Origin: Halogranum gelatinilyticum
Lineage (GTDB): Archaea > Halobacteriota > Halobacteria > Halobacteriales > Haloferacaceae
Assembly (NCBI RefSeq): GCF_900103715.1
Contig: NZ_FNHL01000001.1
Location: forward strand, 1,159,295 to 1,223,294
DNA length: 64,000 bases
Direction of reading: 5' to 3'
Positions 61,292 to 64,000 of the stretch are shown one piece after another. The translations under genes were made by a program, and so were the position numbers. A model generated the notes under the pieces. That model saw nothing but the letters and a program-made list of their open reading frames with translations, ran no database searches and was not told where the DNA came from. Every line of letters begins with the position of its first letter. Positions within the stretch are counted from its first letter, which is position 1.

Positions 61292-61936
61292 ATGGACACC
61301 TCTCGCCGCTCCCTCCTCGCAACGATCGGTGGCACCACCGCAGTCGGTCTCGCGGGCTGTCTCGGCGGTGCCAGCGGCAGCGACGCCGGAGACTGCGACA
61401 TCCCCGACAGCACCGACACGGTTCAGGAGCTGCCTATCCCGACGCTCGGGCCGGACGACGCGCCGGTCACGGTCAAAGTCTGGGAGGACTTCTCCTGCCC
61501 GCACTGTGCGACCTTCGCCCAGGATGTCTTCCCGCAGATCCGCTCGAACTTCGTCGACTCCGGCGACGTCCAGTACCACCACCACGACTGGCCGCTGCCG
61601 GTCAACCAACAGTGGTCGTGGGCGATCCCCAACGCGGCCCGCGGGGTGCAGGATTCGATGGACGACGAGACGTTCTTCGAGTTCGCGAAGCTGATGTTCG
61701 AGAACCAGGGCGACTACTCGTTCGACCTCGTCCAAGAGCAGGCCGAAGCGGTCGGTGCCGACGGCTGTGGAATCCGCGGCGACGCCATCAACGAGCCGTA
61801 CCGCCCCGTGCTCGAAGCCGACGCCCAGCGCGCACAGGACCGCGGTGCTGGCGGGACGCCGGCCGTCTACGTCAACGGCACCTCCGTCACCCCGACGTGG
61901 GAGGAGGTCCGCGCCGCCATCGAGTCAGAACTCTGA
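61292..61936 (+). CDS. DsbA family thioredoxin-fold lipoprotein
   Basis: A 214-residue exported protein. Tat signal SRRSLLATIGGTTAVGLAGC with lipobox Cys23; a second Cys35 lies in the linker. The thioredoxin fold starts at about 55: VKVWEDFSCPHCATF with active site C69-P-H-C72, the same CPHC as E. coli DsbA. The cis-Pro region is GAGGTPAVYVNGT. It should oxidise or reduce thiols or metal ligands on the outer face of the membrane. The gene starts its own transcription unit upstream of the polytopic protein at 62020. Confidence 0.9.
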   Translation: MDTSRRSLLATIGGTTAVGLAGCLGGASGSDAGDCDIPDSTDTVQELPIPTLGPDDAPVTVKVWEDFSCPHCATFAQDVFPQIRSNFVDSGDVQYHHHDWPLPVNQQWSWAIPNAARGVQDSMDDETFFEFAKLMFENQGDYSFDLVQEQAEAVGADGCGIRGDAINEPYRPVLEADAQRAQDRGAGGTPAVYVNGTSVTPTWEEVRAAIESEL

Positions 61937-62019
61937 ACGTCACCTCCTGACACGGCCGTTCCGCGTCGAACCGGACGACGAATCGACTACGTTTTCCACC
62001 GCTACCGAGAAGCTTCGGT

Positions 62020-63336
62020 ATGCGACGGCTCTCCCGCCTGCTCGCGGTTCTCGCTGGCGTACTCTTCCTCGCAGCACCCGTCTCAGCACACAGCGTCGGC
62101 TCACGGTTCGACGCGCCGCTTCCTCTCTCACTTCTGTTCGCCGGTGCGGGTGCGACGGTCGCGCTCACCGCGCTGCTCCTCGCGCAGATGGACGGGACGC
62201 CGATGAGACAGCGGCGACTCGTCTCGCTGCCGACGGCGACGCGGGGTGGCCGACTCGCCGGGCGACTGCTCTTTCTCGCAGCCTTCGGACTCGCGCTCGT
62301 CGAGGGTGTTACGGGTCCGAGCGCGCCACTGAGTAACTTCACGACGCTGTTCGTCTGGCCTTTACTGCTGAAGGGTGTCGCGCTCCTCGCGATTCTGGGC
62401 GGTAGCCCGTGGCGGACGCTCTCGCCGTGGCGGACGCTCTACGACGGCCTGGCTCGGCTCGAAGGGAGCGAGATTCAGCTTCGGCCGTATCCGAACCTCG
62501 GTGACTGGCCAGCGTTCGTCGGCTTCCTCCTCGTCGTCGGCGTTGCCGAGAACCTGACGCAGCTGCCACAACGGCCTGCACTGACGGCGGGACTGCTCGC
62601 GGTCTACGCGACGGTGATGCTCGTCGGCGGTCTCGTCTTCGGCCCACAGTGGTTCGAGCGCGCCGACGCGCTGGCCGTGTTCTACCGACTGCTCGGCCGC
62701 GCCGCGCCCTTCCAGTTCGAGGGGGGCGACCTCGTCGCGCGCGTGCCGTGGCAGGGCTGTCTCGACCGACTGTCGGCCAGCAGCGTCGCGTTCGTCGTCG
62801 CCGCGGTCTACACGGTGAGCTTCGACGGCTTCGTCGAGTCGCCGGAGTACCAGACAATCTACTTCGGCGTCCGCGACGCGCTCGGTCTCGGACCGACCGT
62901 GAGCGTCGTGCTCTATCTGCTCGGTCTCGCTGGGTTCCTCCTCGTCTTCCTCAGCGTCACCCGACTCGTTGGTGAGATCGGAGACGTCGCCGAACCGGCA
63001 CGGGCGTTTGCCGCCTCGGTCGTCCCCATCGCGGCAGCCTACGAACTCGCACACAGCCTCGGCTACGTCCTGACCTATCTCGGCCTCCTGCCGCGGATGG
63101 TCCGCGTCGAGGCCGTCGACCTCCTGGCGTGGCTGCCGCTGTCGGCCTACTGGGGGCTGCAGGTCGTCCTGATCGTCGTCGGCCACGTCGTCGCCGTCGT
63201 CGCGGCGCACGCCGTCGCCGAGCGGCTCGTCGACGGCCGTCGTCGGGCACTGCTCGCGCACGCACCACTCGTGGTGCTCATGGTCGGCTACACGGTCCTC
63301 TCGCTGTGGATCATCTCCCGGCCGGTGGCGTCGTGA
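62020..63336 (+). CDS. Polytopic membrane protein, paralogue of the protein at 59345
   Basis: A 438-residue protein with about 12 helices. It begins with a cleavable-looking signal (LLAVLAGVLFLAAPVSAHS), unlike its paralogue. Blocks shared with it: TLSPWRTLYDGL, WPAFVGFLLVVGVAE, GPQWFERADALAVFYRLLGR, VAFVVAAVYTVSFDGFV, AYELAHSLGYVL, VVGHVVAVVAAHAVAERL and MVGYTVLSLWIISRP. The LAH and GH...AH histidines match. It lies 83 nt after the DsbA-like lipoprotein gene, so likely in its operon. Function unknown; a redox or metal-transfer membrane component is inference from neighbours. Confidence 0.75.
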   Translation: MRRLSRLLAVLAGVLFLAAPVSAHSVGSRFDAPLPLSLLFAGAGATVALTALLLAQMDGTPMRQRRLVSLPTATRGGRLAGRLLFLAAFGLALVEGVTGPSAPLSNFTTLFVWPLLLKGVALLAILGGSPWRTLSPWRTLYDGLARLEGSEIQLRPYPNLGDWPAFVGFLLVVGVAENLTQLPQRPALTAGLLAVYATVMLVGGLVFGPQWFERADALAVFYRLLGRAAPFQFEGGDLVARVPWQGCLDRLSASSVAFVVAAVYTVSFDGFVESPEYQTIYFGVRDALGLGPTVSVVLYLLGLAGFLLVFLSVTRLVGEIGDVAEPARAFAASVVPIAAAYELAHSLGYVLTYLGLLPRMVRVEAVDLLAWLPLSAYWGLQVVLIVVGHVVAVVAAHAVAERLVDGRRRALLAHAPLVVLMVGYTVLSLWIISRPVAS

Positions 63337-63382
63337 GCGGCAAAGAGGGAGGCTTATCGGCGGTGGCTGGCAAGGACGACTA

Positions 63383-64000
63383 ATGCGACTCGTGACCGTC
63401 GCGGTCGGCGTCCTCCTCCTCGGCAGCCTCCTCGGCGTCGCCTACCTAGGTGTCGGCGACGGAGGAGCGGAGCTGTCCGAGGAGTGGGTGAGCGACACCG
63501 AGCGGAACGTCCGCGCGAACCACCACTCGGTCGCCGTCGCCGACGGCCGCGTCTACGCGCCGGTGAGTGCCGAGTCCCGGAGTACGGGCTGCGCGCTCGT
63601 CGCGCTCGACGCCAGCGACGGCTCGACCGACTGGAGCTACGGCGTCGCGGCGGCGAACTGCACCATCCACGCCGTCGCCGACCCGACGGTCGCCGATTAC
63701 GATGCCGACGAAACCAACGAGGTCCTCGCGGCGACGACGGAGAACGAACTCGCCGCGTTCGTCCCCGAGACGGGAGAGAAGGAGTTCGCGAAGGAACTCA
63801 CGAAGTACGGCTACACCAAGCCGCTCGTCGCCGACCTCGCGCCAGCCGAGGGACGCGAGCTGATCGTCGCCGACTCCGGCGGCGTCGTTTTCGTCGTCGA
63901 CAGTGCCGGTGAGACCGTCTGGAGCCACGACCTCGACGCCTTCGTCTGGGCACAGCCGGCGGTCGCCGACTTCGACGCCGACGGCGACCCCGAGTTGGTC
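63383..64000 (+). CDS. Exported beta-propeller protein (PQQ/FG-GAP-like), N-terminal part
   Basis: The first 206 residues are in the window and the frame is still open at its right edge. A signal or anchor (VTVAVGVLLLGSLLGVAYLG) is followed by repeats of about 45 residues, such as GCALVALDASDGSTDWSYGV and SGGVVFVVDSAGETVWSHDL, with Asp-rich metal loops between blades (DYDADETNEVL, DFDADGDPELV). These are FG-GAP/PQQ-type blades. It likely lies on the outer face. It starts 46 nt after the 62020 gene and may belong to that operon. Confidence 0.8.
   Translation, partial: MRLVTVAVGVLLLGSLLGVAYLGVGDGGAELSEEWVSDTERNVRANHHSVAVADGRVYAPVSAESRSTGCALVALDASDGSTDWSYGVAAANCTIHAVADPTVADYDADETNEVLAATTENELAAFVPETGEKEFAKELTKYGYTKPLVADLAPAEGRELIVADSGGVVFVVDSAGETVWSHDLDAFVWAQPAVADFDADGDPELV

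Overview
The window is a 64 kb piece of a haloarchaeal chromosome (class Halobacteria). Evidence: high GC with strong third-position GC bias; proteins rich in Asp and Glu; TATA boxes 22-33 nt upstream of start codons with little or no 5' leader; twin-arginine lipoprotein signals; and many small families known mainly from haloarchaea. I cannot fix the genus. No rRNA, tRNA, CRISPR array, insertion sequence or prophage was seen. Gene density is about one per 0.9 kb. The window looks like core chromosome, with no obvious island.

Layout. 1-6.5 kb: the 5' end of AMP phosphorylase, a DoxX protein, a winged-helix regulator paired with a small membrane protein, an Old Yellow Enzyme-type reductase, an aspartoacylase-like hydrolase and an Agl23-type glycosylation membrane protein. 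6.5-8.5 kb: purK-purE, with a palindrome-rich insertion in purK. 8.6-19.1 kb: an 11-gene nuo operon (A, B, CD, H, I, J1, J2, K, L, M, N) with fused NuoCD, split NuoJ and no NADH-oxidising module (E, F, G). 19.2-24.1 kb: a TrkA-N/DHH phosphoesterase, a CBS/ParB-like protein, a small membrane protein and a two-gene ABC exporter. 24-31 kb: small zinc-binding proteins, an MFS exporter, membrane proteins, an M24 peptidase and a zinc alcohol dehydrogenase. 31-34.2 kb: a Pta-like regulatory protein coupled to ADP-forming acetyl-CoA synthetase, the haloarchaeal route between acetyl-CoA and acetate. 34.3-43.8 kb: MazG-like, MscS-like, ZIP transporter, thioredoxin reductase, cysteinyl-tRNA synthetase and a DMT exporter, with several small conserved proteins. 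43.9-54 kb: CbiX plus a DR2241-type protein, Trm112, PurA, a small HTH regulator, a 783-residue protein with a long acidic linker, a methyltransferase and a CDP-alcohol phosphotransferase. 54-64 kb: a K+ channel with RCK domains, heme-copper oxidase subunit III, and a run of exported and membrane genes.

The most interesting region is 58.0-63.3 kb. It holds a Tat lipoprotein with two P19/Tp34-like His-Tyr-Gly motifs, a zinc-finger/transmembrane mini-protein, two paralogous polytopic membrane proteins with shared intramembrane histidines, a [2Fe-2S] ferredoxin and a DsbA-like Tat lipoprotein. Together these parts resemble an iron or copper uptake or redox-delivery system and lie beside an oxidase subunit. 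Other notable items are a perfect 74-bp tandem duplication that copies the promoter and start of a lipoprotein gene, an inverted-repeat cluster between purA and an HTH gene, a near-palindrome upstream of the ZIP gene, and a possible second-messenger phosphoesterase.
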